Shown: positions 49,836 to 58,469 of the stretch, one piece after another
How positions within the stretch are numbered: the stretch's first letter is position 1
Layout: every line of letters starts with the position of its first letter
NCBI RefSeq assembly: GCF_018140925.1
Contig: NZ_CP073315.1
Span: 992,001 to 1,056,000 of the forward strand
Origin: Psychrobacillus sp. INOP01
GTDB taxonomy: Bacteria; Bacillota; Bacilli; Bacillales_A; Planococcaceae
Direction: 5' to 3'
DNA: 64,000 nucleotides
The notes under the pieces: model-generated
What the model was told of the DNA's origin: nothing
What the model saw: only the letters and a program-made list of their open reading frames with translations
Databases searched by the model: none
Position numbers and translations under genes: made by a program

Positions 49836-50375
49836 ATGTCGAATAAAGTAGAAGAACAATCTTTTTTCATTTCATTTGAAACCGCTGTACTTCAACCTAT
49901 TGTAGTGAATAATACAATATTTACGAAAGTGACTAACTTTTCAGGTGAGTCAAATATAATAGGTAAAAAGCCTTTTGATATTGTTCGTCACTCTTGTTCT
50001 TTCTATGGCTCTTCTTTCCAGCATACAGTTCGATTATCAAGGGATGCAATTGGAAATTATTTAAAGCTACCGATTCTTATAGCTCATGACTTCGGAAATC
50101 CGTGTATATTGATACCAATACTCTCTCCTAAATCGGATTTGAATGTTTGGTTCTCTTTTAGAGCAATAGAATCATTTTATCCTTCCGAAGATGGTTGTGT
50201 GGTCGTTTTAACAAATGGTCAAAAAATAACTGTTCCTTCCTCTCCACAAACAATAAGTAGGCAGGTTGGATTTGCTAATATACTAAATATGCATTTACTA
50301 AAACGGATGAGTTATCTGATAAATACTGGTTACATCACTAGAACTCCACAATTTCAAAAAGACTCACAGTACTAA
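49836..50375 (+). CDS. comK: Competence transcription factor ComK
   Basis: 179-residue ComK-family activator (B. subtilis ComK has 192 residues). Family features: VKxH-like IVRHSCSFYGSSFQHTVRLS region, HDFGNPCILIPILSPK, the DNA-binding middle SFRAIESFYPSEDGCVVVLTNGQ and a C-terminal tail with fewer residues than B. subtilis. It binds AT-boxes upstream of late competence genes. AAGGAGTGG precedes ATG at 49836. It overlaps the convergent yhjD-like gene by four bases. Confidence 0.9.
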   Translation: MSNKVEEQSFFISFETAVLQPIVVNNTIFTKVTNFSGESNIIGKKPFDIVRHSCSFYGSSFQHTVRLSRDAIGNYLKLPILIAHDFGNPCILIPILSPKSDLNVWFSFRAIESFYPSEDGCVVVLTNGQKITVPSSPQTISRQVGFANILNMHLLKRMSYLINTGYITRTPQFQKDSQY

Positions 50376-50737
50376 CGAAGTTTTTCTACTACTGCCAAAT
50401 ATATAGAGAGTAGTTCTTCGACTCTGTTGCGGAGACGAACGTTTAGGTAACGACGATGTTCTTCATAACCTCCATGAAAAAATACATACTCTGTGAACAT
50501 ATCATCGCCTTCTCCCCGAAGAACTTTCATACTGTGACGCTTCATATACATATGCGTCTGTTTTAATTCTTTCTGAACTTGCTTTCCTGCTTCTTCCACT
50601 AAAACGATATACGGGCGCTTTAATTTAAATGGAGCCTTTTCAAAAATAGTTCGATCTTTTTCTAAAATAGTCAAGACCATTGGAAGATAGATCATGTTTT
50701 CAAAATATGGGATTGCCTCTTCCGGTATTAATGGCAT
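50372..50737 (-). CDS. YhjD-like protein of unknown function
   Basis: 121-residue, basic, helical protein starting MPLIPEEAIPYFENMIYLP, with a Lys/Arg/His-rich middle (MYMKRHSMKVL). It resembles B. subtilis YhjD in length and character. A LexA-like operator overlaps its promoter, pointing to an SOS role. RBS GAGGAGGAG. No catalytic motif is visible. Confidence 0.75.
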   Translation of the reverse strand: MPLIPEEAIPYFENMIYLPMVLTILEKDRTIFEKAPFKLKRPYIVLVEEAGKQVQKELKQTHMYMKRHSMKVLRGEGDDMFTEYVFFHGGYEEHRRYLNVRLRNRVEELLSIYLAVVEKLR

Positions 50738-50756
50738 AACTACTCCTCCTCTTTAA

Positions 50757-50792
50757 AGAACATATGTTCCTTTTATTGTACTACTTTTATCG
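50757..50792 (-). promoter_or_regulatory. Promoter with LexA-like box for the yhjD-like gene
   Basis: Minus-strand TTGCAT, 16 bases, TACAAT, then AGAAC-ATAT-GTTCC (50757-50770), palindromic and 13 of 14 to the Bacillus LexA consensus (in one orientation GGAAC-ATAT-GTTCT). The box lies immediately downstream of the -10. Confidence 0.75.
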
Positions 50793-50903
50793 GAAAATGC
50801 AATAATCGGCCCGTGGAAAATAGAGGAATTTATTTAGGCTTACAAAAGTAAGCTTTGTTGAAGTATGAGTACCAGCTTCTACTCTTACGATTTCTAATTC
50901 TTA

Positions 50904-50952
50904 GAAAAAAAAAGAACAACCACCATTCTTTAAAAAATGGCAGTTGTTCTTA
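50904..50952 (-). terminator. Terminator after the EAL-HDOD gene
   Basis: AAGAACAAC and GTTGTTCTT close a stem with CCATT/AATGG inside, followed by nine U residues on the minus strand. Confidence 0.88.
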
Positions 50953-52179
50953 ACTTATTATATCCATAGCCCAACTACGGGCTTCTAAATAATATTTGTT
51001 TAACGTAGCGTGATCGACACCGATAGCCTCTGCACCCGCTATTATGTCATCCCATCTCACTTCATCACAAGCTACGGAAAGCTCTAAATAAGGAGTCATA
51101 TCAGTACGTTTCCCGGAAAGCGTTTCTACTACCTCATCCGTAAGTGGAAGTTCTTGAAGTAAATGATTCATCTCCTGATGCAGTAATGTATCGATTAAGG
51201 AAAACATTCCTACTAAAAGATATTCAGAGGAGTTTTGCAAAAATTGCTTTTTAGCCAATAGCTCACAAAGCTTTGCCCGGAATAAGGATGCTTCAATAAG
51301 AGCCATTCCATCTCCATTAGAATTTACTTTCGACTCTCTTAACATTAATACATATAACCAATGATTCAATTCTTCTAGCCCCAACATCACTACCGCTTGT
51401 TTAATGGAACGAATTTTAGATTTTTTTCTAGCGGCTGGTGAGTTAATAATTTTCAAAACTTTGAAGGAGAGTGACACATCACGCTCGATTTCCTCAGCTA
51501 TTTGTTCAATAGAAGAAGAATGGTTGCTAAGCAAGCTAATAATTCGAAAATATTGCGCCATATTAACAGGGATGTCAGTCCCTTTAATAATCTCTGGTTT
51601 GGCAAAAAAGTAACCTTGAAATAATCCGTATCCAGCCTCTTTTGCATCATAAAATTCCTCGCGTGTCTCAACTTTTTCAGCTAAAAGTACAATATGAGGA
51701 TAATTTTTCTTCACAATTTTTTCAATAACTTGCCTCTCAGAAGGTTTGCTCAAAATAAAATCAACTTTGATAAAATTAACTAAACTAAATAACTCATCAT
51801 ATAAATTTATATTTTTATGTAAAATAAAATCATCTAAAGCAAGTAAAAAACCTAACTTTTTAATGTATTTAAGCTTCTGGATTAAAGATGGTGTGATTGG
51901 AATATCTTCTAATACTTCCACAACTATGCGTTTAGGCGGAATTTTATTAAATACTGTATTGTCTAATAAATTTTCCGTAAAATTAATAAAACACAATTTT
52001 TCTCCCACAAGGTTATTTATGCCTATCGTCAAAAATGAATGAGTTAATACCTCTAAAGTTGCCAAATCCCCATCTATATCAGGAAAAGAATTAATACCAC
52101 TATCACGATACAATAATTCGAAGGCAAAAATATGCTCATTTTTTGTAAAGATAGGCTGTCTCGCCACAAAAATATCCAT
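50950..52179 (-). CDS. EAL and HDOD domain signalling protein (YuxH-like)
   Basis: 409-residue cytoplasmic protein. An N-terminal EAL-like domain (about 1-200) keeps ELLYR, VEVLED, LDDF, KVDF, AEKVET and QGYFFAKP, but the catalytic loop after DDF lacks the usual GTG/GAG, so cyclic-di-GMP hydrolysis is doubtful and binding or an adaptor role more likely. A C-terminal HDOD domain (about 205-390) with SFKVLKIINSPAARKKSKIRSI follows. Same architecture as B. subtilis YuxH, whose gene is ComA-linked. Confidence 0.88.
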   Translation of the reverse strand: MDIFVARQPIFTKNEHIFAFELLYRDSGINSFPDIDGDLATLEVLTHSFLTIGINNLVGEKLCFINFTENLLDNTVFNKIPPKRIVVEVLEDIPITPSLIQKLKYIKKLGFLLALDDFILHKNINLYDELFSLVNFIKVDFILSKPSERQVIEKIVKKNYPHIVLLAEKVETREEFYDAKEAGYGLFQGYFFAKPEIIKGTDIPVNMAQYFRIISLLSNHSSSIEQIAEEIERDVSLSFKVLKIINSPAARKKSKIRSIKQAVVMLGLEELNHWLYVLMLRESKVNSNGDGMALIEASLFRAKLCELLAKKQFLQNSSEYLLVGMFSLIDTLLHQEMNHLLQELPLTDEVVETLSGKRTDMTPYLELSVACDEVRWDDIIAGAEAIGVDHATLNKYYLEARSWAMDIIS

Positions 52180-52336
52180 ACAAACTCCTCAAATCCATAA
52201 ATATTCAATATGTCTATTGTAGCAAATCTTTCCAATAAAATCGATTTATTTTCTACTTATTTCCTGTGGATGACAGAAAACTTAGAACATGATATGTTTG
52301 ATAATGGGGAAGAAAGTCGAAAGGGGAGAAATATTA

Positions 52337-53113
52337 ATGGAATCCATCCGTTATACACAACAGGGGAATTTAGCATATGTCACTTTAAACAGACCTGACG
52401 CATTAAATGCATTTAACTATGAGATGCTACGTAAACTTGGAGATATTACAGAGTCTATTCGCATTAATCCGGATATTCGTGTTGTTATTTTCACAGGTGC
52501 AGGAGAAAAGTCGTTTAGTGTTGGTGCAGACTTAAAGGAACGAAGAACATTAACTGATCAACAAGTTAAACGTAATATATACAAAATTGGAGAATTATTT
52601 ACTGCAATTGAAAACCTTCCACAGCCAACAATAGCTATGCTAAATGGCTATGCTTTTGGGGGCGGAACAGAATTAGCACTTGCCTGTGATTTTAGAATTG
52701 CCTCAAATGATATTCAACTTGGTTTAACTGAGACAAGTTTGGCCATAATCCCAGGAGCCGGTGGAACACAACGTCTCCCAAGACTTATCGGAGAATCGAA
52801 AGCATTAGAACTAATTTTAACTGCTAAAAGACTAAATGCAGAAGAAGCACTGTCGTATGGGTTAGTAACCAAGGTAACAACGAGAGAAGCACTGGAGGAA
52901 GAAACAGTAACTTTTGCAACACTGATGCTTGCAAATGGACCGATTGCATTACAACAAGCTAAGTTTGCGGTAAAACACGGGATGAATGTAGATCTACAAA
53001 CTGGTCTAAGTATTGAAAGAAAAGCATATGAAGTCACTATACCTACAGAGGATCGATTAGAAGCACTGCAAGCCTTTGTAGAAAAAAGAAAGCCTGTTTT
53101 TAAAGGAAATTAA
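52337..53113 (+). CDS. Enoyl-CoA hydratase/isomerase
   Basis: 258-residue crotonase. Oxyanion residues in SVGADLKE and GYAFGGGTELALACDFRIA, catalytic Glu residues in GGGTELAL and ETSLAIIPGAGGTQRLPR. It resembles B. subtilis YngF-type hydratases of branched-chain or fatty acid breakdown; the exact acyl-CoA is unknown. ATG at 52337 lies after AAGGGGAG; in-frame upstream codons to 52289 lack a site. Confidence 0.9.
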   Translation: MESIRYTQQGNLAYVTLNRPDALNAFNYEMLRKLGDITESIRINPDIRVVIFTGAGEKSFSVGADLKERRTLTDQQVKRNIYKIGELFTAIENLPQPTIAMLNGYAFGGGTELALACDFRIASNDIQLGLTETSLAIIPGAGGTQRLPRLIGESKALELILTAKRLNAEEALSYGLVTKVTTREALEEETVTFATLMLANGPIALQQAKFAVKHGMNVDLQTGLSIERKAYEVTIPTEDRLEALQAFVEKRKPVFKGN

Positions 53114-53159
53114 TTTATCCATAGTTTACAAAGGCAGGTTAAGAATTTTTTTGATTTCT

Positions 53160-53188
53160 TTGATACTCGGACTAAAACTTGGTATACT
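53160..53188 (+). promoter_or_regulatory. Promoter of the antitoxin RNA
   Basis: TTGATA, 17-base spacer, TATACT on the plus strand; no open reading frame follows, but a structured RNA and terminator do. Confidence 0.75.
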
Positions 53189-53194
53189 GAAGGC

Positions 53195-53332
53195 ATAAAA
53201 TAGATACAATATAAAAACCGCTTAGATGTGCAACCATCTAAGCGGCAAAATAGAATGATTCCCTGCAAGGGGAATGGCACGACAGACAAAAGTAATCCAA
53301 CCGAGCGCTAACTCATAGGTGGATTACTTTTT
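53195..53332 (+). ncRNA. Type I antitoxin RNA (RatA/SR4-like)
   Basis: About 138-nt predicted RNA from the promoter at 53160. It holds a strong hairpin (CCGCTTAGATG with CATCTAAGCGG), a small stem (TTCCC/GGGAA) and ends in AGTAATCC/GGATTACT followed by TTTTT. Its 3' end runs antisense to the last codons and 3' UTR of the holin-like toxin gene, the arrangement of txpA/ratA and bsrG/SR4 in B. subtilis. Confidence 0.75.
53287..53332. terminator. Shared terminator of toxin and antitoxin RNAs
   Basis: AGTAATCC (53291-53298) and GGATTACT (53321-53328) with TTTTT on the plus strand and TTTTG on the minus strand; it can end both transcripts and forms their overlap. Confidence 0.8.
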
Positions 53333-53419
53333 CCGTGTCATTGAAAAGCTAAGCGTAATAAGAGCTACAAGTAGCGAAGAAAAACTAATCATTATTACAA
53401 GCGATTCGAAAACAGTCAA
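53324..53419 (-). CDS. Putative holin-like type I toxin (31 residues)
   Basis: Peptide beginning MTVFESLVIMISFSSLL, with a single membrane helix (about 6-26) and a basic end MTRKK. This matches the putative holin-like toxin family (BsrE/BsrH/BsrG group), including the MTVFE start. Start is TTG at 53419 behind AAAGGGGGTG. The 5' UTR has a hairpin (CTTTCTGTC/GACAGAAAG) touching the ribosome site. A -10 TATAAT lies at 53514-53509 on the minus strand. Expression would depolarise or disturb the membrane; the antisense RNA should block it. Confidence 0.82.
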   Translation of the reverse strand: MTVFESLVIMISFSSLLVALITLSFSMTRKK

Positions 53420-53608
53420 AAGCAACACCCCCTTTCTGTCTATAATTTAGTGACAGAAAGAATAAAAAAAGTGCCAACCACCCATGAGTTTATCAATCTA
53501 TTTCCTCTATTATACCACACACACGTTCTATAACGTCAGAATTAACAGACATATTAGTAATTAAAATTCCCCATTATCAGCAAGCATATCCTTTAAGTAC
53601 ATTCTTAT

Positions 53609-53660
53609 CAAAAAAGGATAGATAATCTGCTTGAAAGCGCAGTTATCTATCCTTTTTTAA
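53609..53660. terminator. Bidirectional terminator after the DUF378 gene
   Basis: AAAAAAGGATAGATAA and TTATCTATCCTTTTTT form a long stem with A- and T-runs on both sides. Confidence 0.88.
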
Positions 53661-53981
53661 TTATTTTTTCAGCTCATTCTCTTTCGAAGCGACTTCGTTT
53701 ATATCTTTGAATTCAGGTTCTTCACCGAATTCAGTTCCATATTGAAGGTTGCGAGAACTTTGTCTACTTGTTTCAACTACTTCTTCATCATCCGTTCGAA
53801 ATAAAAGTGGAATGCAGATTAAGCCACTTATGCCAACCAATGCATAGATCACTTTAGAAAATAGTGCAGTCTGCCCTCCGAAAATAGAAGCGACTAAATC
53901 GAATTCGAAAAAGCCGATCAATCCCCAGTTAATTGCACCAATTATAACGAGGGCTAAAGCAAGCCGATGTATGAATCCCAT
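53661..53981 (-). CDS. DUF378 membrane protein (YuzA-like)
   Basis: 106-residue protein. Two membrane helices (about 5-25 and 40-60) contain the DUF378 pattern ALVIIGAINWGLIGFFEFDLVA, followed by a hydrophilic acidic tail with EFGEEPEFKDINE. DUF378 proteins are usually about 70 residues, so the tail of about 40 residues is an extension. Function unknown. RBS GGAGG. Confidence 0.88.
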   Translation of the reverse strand: MGFIHRLALALVIIGAINWGLIGFFEFDLVASIFGGQTALFSKVIYALVGISGLICIPLLFRTDDEEVVETSRQSSRNLQYGTEFGEEPEFKDINEVASKENELKK

Positions 53982-54145
53982 TGATTAACTCCTCCTTCAT
54001 TAGTTGTATGAATGATAGCGACGATATGGGATAACATATCGTAAACAACTAAGATTCGCTCTTATCTTTTACCATAAGTAACGAATCATACATGAAGAGA
54101 AATTCCATTAAAATTTTGTTCTAATACATAATAAGAGCTGCAAAA

Positions 54146-55027
54146 TTAGGCGACTGTTTTTATTTTATCCTTTTTCATAAATTCCATTTTTGTTTCTGAA
54201 ATAAGAATAGCTAATAGTATAAGCAATGCGCCGATAATCATTCTGCTCGTCATAATCTCACTCAGGATGATAACGGAAAAGACCATGCCCCAAAAAGATT
54301 CAGTAGCTAAAATAATTGCAGCCTTTGTTTCTGTTATGTATTTTTGAGCCACTGTTTGCATTAAAAAAGCAATGGTTGTGGAGAAGATTCCTAAGTACAA
54401 CAAATTAATCATACCCTCTGTTTCCATAGAAAAGCTTGTCTCTCCTCTAAATAACACGACAATACAACCAATTACTGCCGCAGTAACCATTTGAACAATA
54501 GTTAGCACAACAGGATCTTCCGTCTTAACAAACTTAGCAGTGTAAAAAATATGAAAAGCAAATCCTACCGCACACCCTAAAGTCAATATATCCCCTACAT
54601 TCACGTCAGAAGATAATTTTAAAGATAATACAGCAATACCAACAATAGCGAGAACTGCACCTGTTAGTTCGTACATATCTATTTTTCTTTTATATAGAAG
54701 AAATCCTATAAAAGGTACGATAACCACATTCACAGCCGTTAAAAAAGCATTTTTTGATGGTGTTGTGAATTGCAAACCAACTGTTTGAAGAGCAAAAGCT
54801 ATGTATAAAAATATCCCTAATAATGATCCTTTAATCAGCGTACTTTTCTTCAGTTTATTTAGCTTCTTAAAAAATATAAGACTTAATATAACAGCTCCGA
54901 TTAAAAACCTACCAGCTAAAATCTGATAAGGCGTATAATGTTCCAACGCCACTGCACTTGCCACAAACCCACTACCCCAAATAATCGCAGTAAAAACTAA
55001 CAATATTTCTCCAATATATTTAAACAT
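54146..55027 (-). CDS. EamA-family transporter (10 TM)
   Basis: 293-residue membrane protein with ten hydrophobic segments and two EamA repeats (about 1-135 and 145-285). Marker motifs: FTAIIWGSGFVASAVAL, PSKNAFLTAVNVVIVPF and the second-repeat ATESFWGMVFSVIILSE. The family exports amino acids and metabolites; the substrate is unknown. ATG at 55027 is preferred; codons back to 55069 would add a charged tail with no ribosome site. Confidence 0.88.
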   Translation of the reverse strand: MFKYIGEILLVFTAIIWGSGFVASAVALEHYTPYQILAGRFLIGAVILSLIFFKKLNKLKKSTLIKGSLLGIFLYIAFALQTVGLQFTTPSKNAFLTAVNVVIVPFIGFLLYKRKIDMYELTGAVLAIVGIAVLSLKLSSDVNVGDILTLGCAVGFAFHIFYTAKFVKTEDPVVLTIVQMVTAAVIGCIVVLFRGETSFSMETEGMINLLYLGIFSTTIAFLMQTVAQKYITETKAAIILATESFWGMVFSVIILSEIMTSRMIIGALLILLAILISETKMEFMKKDKIKTVA

Positions 55028-55075
55028 TTTTTCCACCAACCTTTTTTCACTAGAACTAGTATATCGCAAAAATTC

Positions 55076-55126
55076 AAAAAAAAGCGCCTTCTTCTACAAA
55101 ATTTCTATTGTAGTAGAAGTCGCTTT
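55076..55126 (-). terminator. Terminator between the two EamA genes
   Basis: AAGCG-CTTCTAC and GTAGAAG-CGCTT form the stem with eight U residues on the minus strand. Confidence 0.85.
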
Positions 55127-55131
55127 AATAA

Positions 55132-56100
55132 TTAGGAAATACTTTCTTGTAGACTTTGTTTTACTCGTTGTCTTATCTCTTTCTTTTGAAGTAAGCGTAC
55201 AAAAATATTATTAGCAAGAAGGGACAGTATGATAAAGCCTACTCCTATAATTTCAAAGGAAGTTATATGATTTCCTTGAGCACTCGAAATAACAAGCGTC
55301 GTCACAGGAACAAAATTAATGAACAACAAACCATTTAAAGGTGATAGAATACTCACTCCAACATTCCATCCAACTAAAGCAATAACTCCTGGAAAGATAA
55401 TCATGAATAATAGATGTGGACTAACTGTTTGAATCGTATCTATTGTCGGTACGGAGACGTAACCTACCATTGTTGCTACCCCTACAATGACTGCTGCAGA
55501 AATCGTTCCTAGCAAACAGCTTAATGTCGAGTATCGAAGGACAGACCACCCTCTAAATTTGTCTCCACCCATCGTATACACAACCCAACCAACTACAGCG
55601 ATTAATATTAATAACGATGGAATTATATTATTTGTTGCAGAAAGAAAAGCTCCTATATTCCCTTTAGTAATAACAAGTATTGCTCCAACGAAAGAAACAA
55701 CAACACATAATAATGTAAAAGAATAAGGGCGGCGTCTATAAAATAACCAAACGATAATAATAGAAATCATCGGCATCAATGATTCCATAATAGACGCAAC
55801 CATAACACCTGGCTCTCCTAGTAAATCCTCACCCCAGAAAATAAGTAAATTATAAATGGTAAATGCCATTGTGCCGAAAAACCATAAAAGCGTTCCTTTC
55901 CCCTCCATACGAAACGCCTTTGGTCCTTCCTTCCATAATAAAAGAACGACTAAAATAATGGAAACTGCTCCATAACGAAAAATAGTAAAATAAAATGGAT
56001 CGATATAAGTAAAAGCATGATGTGCTACCGGAAACATCGCTCCCCATGACACACTTGCGATAAAACATAAAAAAGCACCTAAAAAAATATTGTTTTTCAT
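55132..56100 (-). CDS. EamA-family transporter controlled by divergent LysR gene
   Basis: 322-residue, ten-helix EamA protein: CFIASVSWGAMFPVAHHAF at the first helix and GVSILSPLNGLLFINFVPV in the second repeat. Likely drug/metabolite exporter; substrate unknown. ATG at 56100 follows AAGGAG by about ten bases; codons up to 56136 are less likely. Divergent from a LysR gene with a 133-base gap, the usual arrangement of a regulator and its target. Confidence 0.88.
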   Translation of the reverse strand: MKNNIFLGAFLCFIASVSWGAMFPVAHHAFTYIDPFYFTIFRYGAVSIILVVLLLWKEGPKAFRMEGKGTLLWFFGTMAFTIYNLLIFWGEDLLGEPGVMVASIMESLMPMISIIIVWLFYRRRPYSFTLLCVVVSFVGAILVITKGNIGAFLSATNNIIPSLLILIAVVGWVVYTMGGDKFRGWSVLRYSTLSCLLGTISAAVIVGVATMVGYVSVPTIDTIQTVSPHLLFMIIFPGVIALVGWNVGVSILSPLNGLLFINFVPVTTLVISSAQGNHITSFEIIGVGFIILSLLANNIFVRLLQKKEIRQRVKQSLQESIS

Positions 56101-56185
56101 AAATAAGTAATCTCCTTCTTTTATTCCCTTATTCATTAAACGTCAAGTAGACCCATCATGTAAAATGAATATTTTTGATGCTAGA

Positions 56186-56202
56186 TATCATTTTTAGTGA
56201 TA
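56186..56202. promoter_or_regulatory. Possible LysR-type operator
   Basis: TATCA and TGATA separated by seven bases give a palindrome with the T-N11-A spacing of LysR sites, 32 bases before the regulator gene. Confidence 0.45.
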
Positions 56203-56233
56203 CCATAAAAATAGATAAGGGAGAGATTGCAAG

Positions 56234-57112
56234 ATGGAGTTAAAAGATTTAGAAATATTTCAACACGTTGCTCAAAAAGGAACCATCACAGAGGTTGCGA
56301 AAGAACTAAACTATGTTCAGTCAAATATTACTGCACGTATAAAAAAGCTTGAAACAGAGCTAAACACACCATTATTTAATCGACATAATAGAGGAATGAG
56401 CTTAACTCCTGAAGGAAAGAAGCTATTAGTATATTGCGAGCAAATTCTATCGCTAACCAATGAAATGAAAAAAGTAGTTCAAAATAAAGACCAACCATCT
56501 GGAAAATTAGAAATTGGAACAGTCGAAACTGTTATAAAACTACCAACCATTTTATCTACCTTTACTAAAAAGTATAAGGAAGTAGACCTTTCTCTTTTCT
56601 CGGGTGTCACAGAAAAGCTACAGGAGGACGTATTAAATCATCGATTGGACGGAGCTTTTGTCACAGAAACCACTCCCCACCCAGAACTTGTCTCCCATGA
56701 TGTTTTTCAAGAGGAACTTGTTCTCATATCCAATAAAGATACAACATCCTTGGAGCAACTAAAAAATGAACCCTTTCTATGTTTTAGCAAAGGATGTGGA
56801 TATAGAGCAAGATTAGAAGCTTGGTATAAAGATGAAAATATAGTTCCTAAAAAAGTAATGGAGTTCGGAACGTTAGAAACAATATTAAGTAGTGTCGTCG
56901 CAGGTTTAGGCATCACCTTTATCCCCAAATCAGCAGTTTCACATTTAGAAGCACGTGGACTTATCCAATGTCATTTATTACCTACCAAATATAGTGAAAT
57001 TAAAACCGTATTTATAAGACGTTCAAATACGTATTTAACAACTACAGTCGAAAGATTTATCGAAACTATTGATTTGAGTAATGGAGAATCCTCTGAGCTA
57101 TTACAGTTTTAG
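56234..57112 (+). CDS. LysR-family transcriptional regulator
   Basis: 292-residue regulator. Winged HTH at about 5-62 (ITEVAKELNYVQSNITARIKKLE), then a substrate-binding domain (about 88-285) with VVAGLGITFIPKSAV. It probably controls the divergent EamA transporter gene. The effector is unknown. RBS GGGAGAG. Confidence 0.93.
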   Translation: MELKDLEIFQHVAQKGTITEVAKELNYVQSNITARIKKLETELNTPLFNRHNRGMSLTPEGKKLLVYCEQILSLTNEMKKVVQNKDQPSGKLEIGTVETVIKLPTILSTFTKKYKEVDLSLFSGVTEKLQEDVLNHRLDGAFVTETTPHPELVSHDVFQEELVLISNKDTTSLEQLKNEPFLCFSKGCGYRARLEAWYKDENIVPKKVMEFGTLETILSSVVAGLGITFIPKSAVSHLEARGLIQCHLLPTKYSEIKTVFIRRSNTYLTTTVERFIETIDLSNGESSELLQF

Positions 57113-57154
57113 ATAACGGTAGAATTTCTTAAGATAAGTTCAAACTAAAAAACG

Positions 57155-57183
57155 AAGCGTCATCTCTAGAGATGACGCTTTTT
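57155..57183. terminator. Terminator between LysR and protease genes
   Basis: A perfect 26-base palindrome AAGCGTCATCTCT/AGAGATGACGCTT with T-run on the plus side and A-run on the other; serves both convergent genes. Confidence 0.88.
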
Positions 57184-57199
57184 ATATAGAGAATATAGC

Positions 57200-58039
57200 T
57201 TATAATGCAAAATCAGAGCCTGCTATTATTTCATCGGATGACTTAAGGAGCAAATCTTTCATAACAAAAGGACCACATTTTTTATTGTACGTATACACAA
57301 TTTGATACCCAATATGATATCCGATCCACTTCGGAAACGGTGTGTTAGTTTGACCAAATAAGTATAGCTGATGATTTCTAACTCCCTTTATCTGCAAGCC
57401 AGGAGTAAAATGCCTTTTCCATATTTCTCTTGCTTCCTCCAAACTATACATATTTGTCCAAGGTGCTGTCCATTTTTTACCATAGAGTTGTTTTACCGCA
57501 AACTCACCCAGCCCTTCAATAATAATCGAATCATCTAAGGTGATGGCCGCTGGAGGAGAATCTACAAATTGTAATCTACATACATGATTGTACTCATGCG
57601 CTACTAATGCTTTCACCTCTTCTCTTGTAAGATCGGGGGATACGAAAAGAAAAAGCACCTTTTTATAAGCGATGCCGTTTTTACGGGGAAAATCCTTTGT
57701 ACGCCGTGTGCTTGCTTTTTTAATCGGGAAAATATAAATCGAAACCTTCGGGCCATTCCATAATTCACGCAAGTATTTATATTCTTGCTTCACGATATCC
57801 CAAACATTTTTGTCTTCTAATTCTCGCACGATTTTCTTTACAGACTTCCATTCAGTCGGTTCAAATAAACCACTTTTTAAAAGTTCATATTGTATGACCT
57901 CAGAATTTATATCCGGGAAAAACTTCATAACTGAATCGCATATAATCTCTCGCTGTAAAGTCTCCACCCCTCGCCCATCTTGTTCTTCACTTCTTTCTGC
58001 GAACGTAAAGAGCATATTTCTCGTTTCTTTGACCGACAT
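57200..58039 (-). CDS. DUF2268 putative zinc protease (YjaZ-like)
   Basis: 279-residue protein. The DUF2268 domain (about 85-275) includes the zinc motif HEYNH in VAHEYNHVCRLQ and the downstream IIEGLGEFAVKQLYG with the third ligand Glu. Related to B. subtilis YjaZ. No signal peptide, so a cytoplasmic protease of unknown substrate. RBS AAGGAGAGG. Confidence 0.88.
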   Translation of the reverse strand: MSVKETRNMLFTFAERSEEQDGRGVETLQREIICDSVMKFFPDINSEVIQYELLKSGLFEPTEWKSVKKIVRELEDKNVWDIVKQEYKYLRELWNGPKVSIYIFPIKKASTRRTKDFPRKNGIAYKKVLFLFVSPDLTREEVKALVAHEYNHVCRLQFVDSPPAAITLDDSIIIEGLGEFAVKQLYGKKWTAPWTNMYSLEEAREIWKRHFTPGLQIKGVRNHQLYLFGQTNTPFPKWIGYHIGYQIVYTYNKKCGPFVMKDLLLKSSDEIIAGSDFAL

Positions 58040-58185
58040 GAATCCTCTCCTTTTTTGTCTTATAGCATATGTTTTTAATTCTTTTTAGCTACAGGGTATA
58101 GACAAGTGTCTCTAGCAAGTCCTCATTGCCAACATAGACTAATAGAACATACTTGTATGTAGTCTTGTAGAGAGGAGGTCTATAG

Positions 58186-58437
58186 ATGAATCAAAATGAA
58201 TTATATAATCTCTGTTGTAGATATCATGGAAAAAGGGTAAGAATCACAGATAGAGAAGGTCGCGTACATGTTGGAGAAGTTACAAGAGTTAATAGAAATA
58301 TGGTCTGGATTCGACCTGATGAGGATCTTGGTGGTTATGGTCTAGGATTTTTCGGCTTTGGAGGATTTGGCTTTGGCTTCGGTATTGCTCTAGGTGCAAT
58401 TACCGGTATCGCACTAGCTTCCGCATTTTTCTGGTAA
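58186..58437 (+). CDS. Small protein with Sm/KOW-like head and Gly/Phe-rich tail
   Basis: 83-residue protein. Residues 1-45 (HGKRVRITDREGRVHVGEV, RNMVWIRPDED) look like a small SH3/Sm-type barrel; residues 46-70 are a Gly/Phe repeat (GFFGFGGFGFGFG) and 68-83 a hydrophobic helix ending SAFFW. Comparable Bacillales proteins exist as uncharacterised coat or membrane proteins. Strong RBS AGAGGAGG. Confidence 0.8.
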   Translation: MNQNELYNLCCRYHGKRVRITDREGRVHVGEVTRVNRNMVWIRPDEDLGGYGLGFFGFGGFGFGFGIALGAITGIALASAFFW

Positions 58438-58469
58438 TAAGAAAATCGCAAACGCCCTTTAAGATCTAC

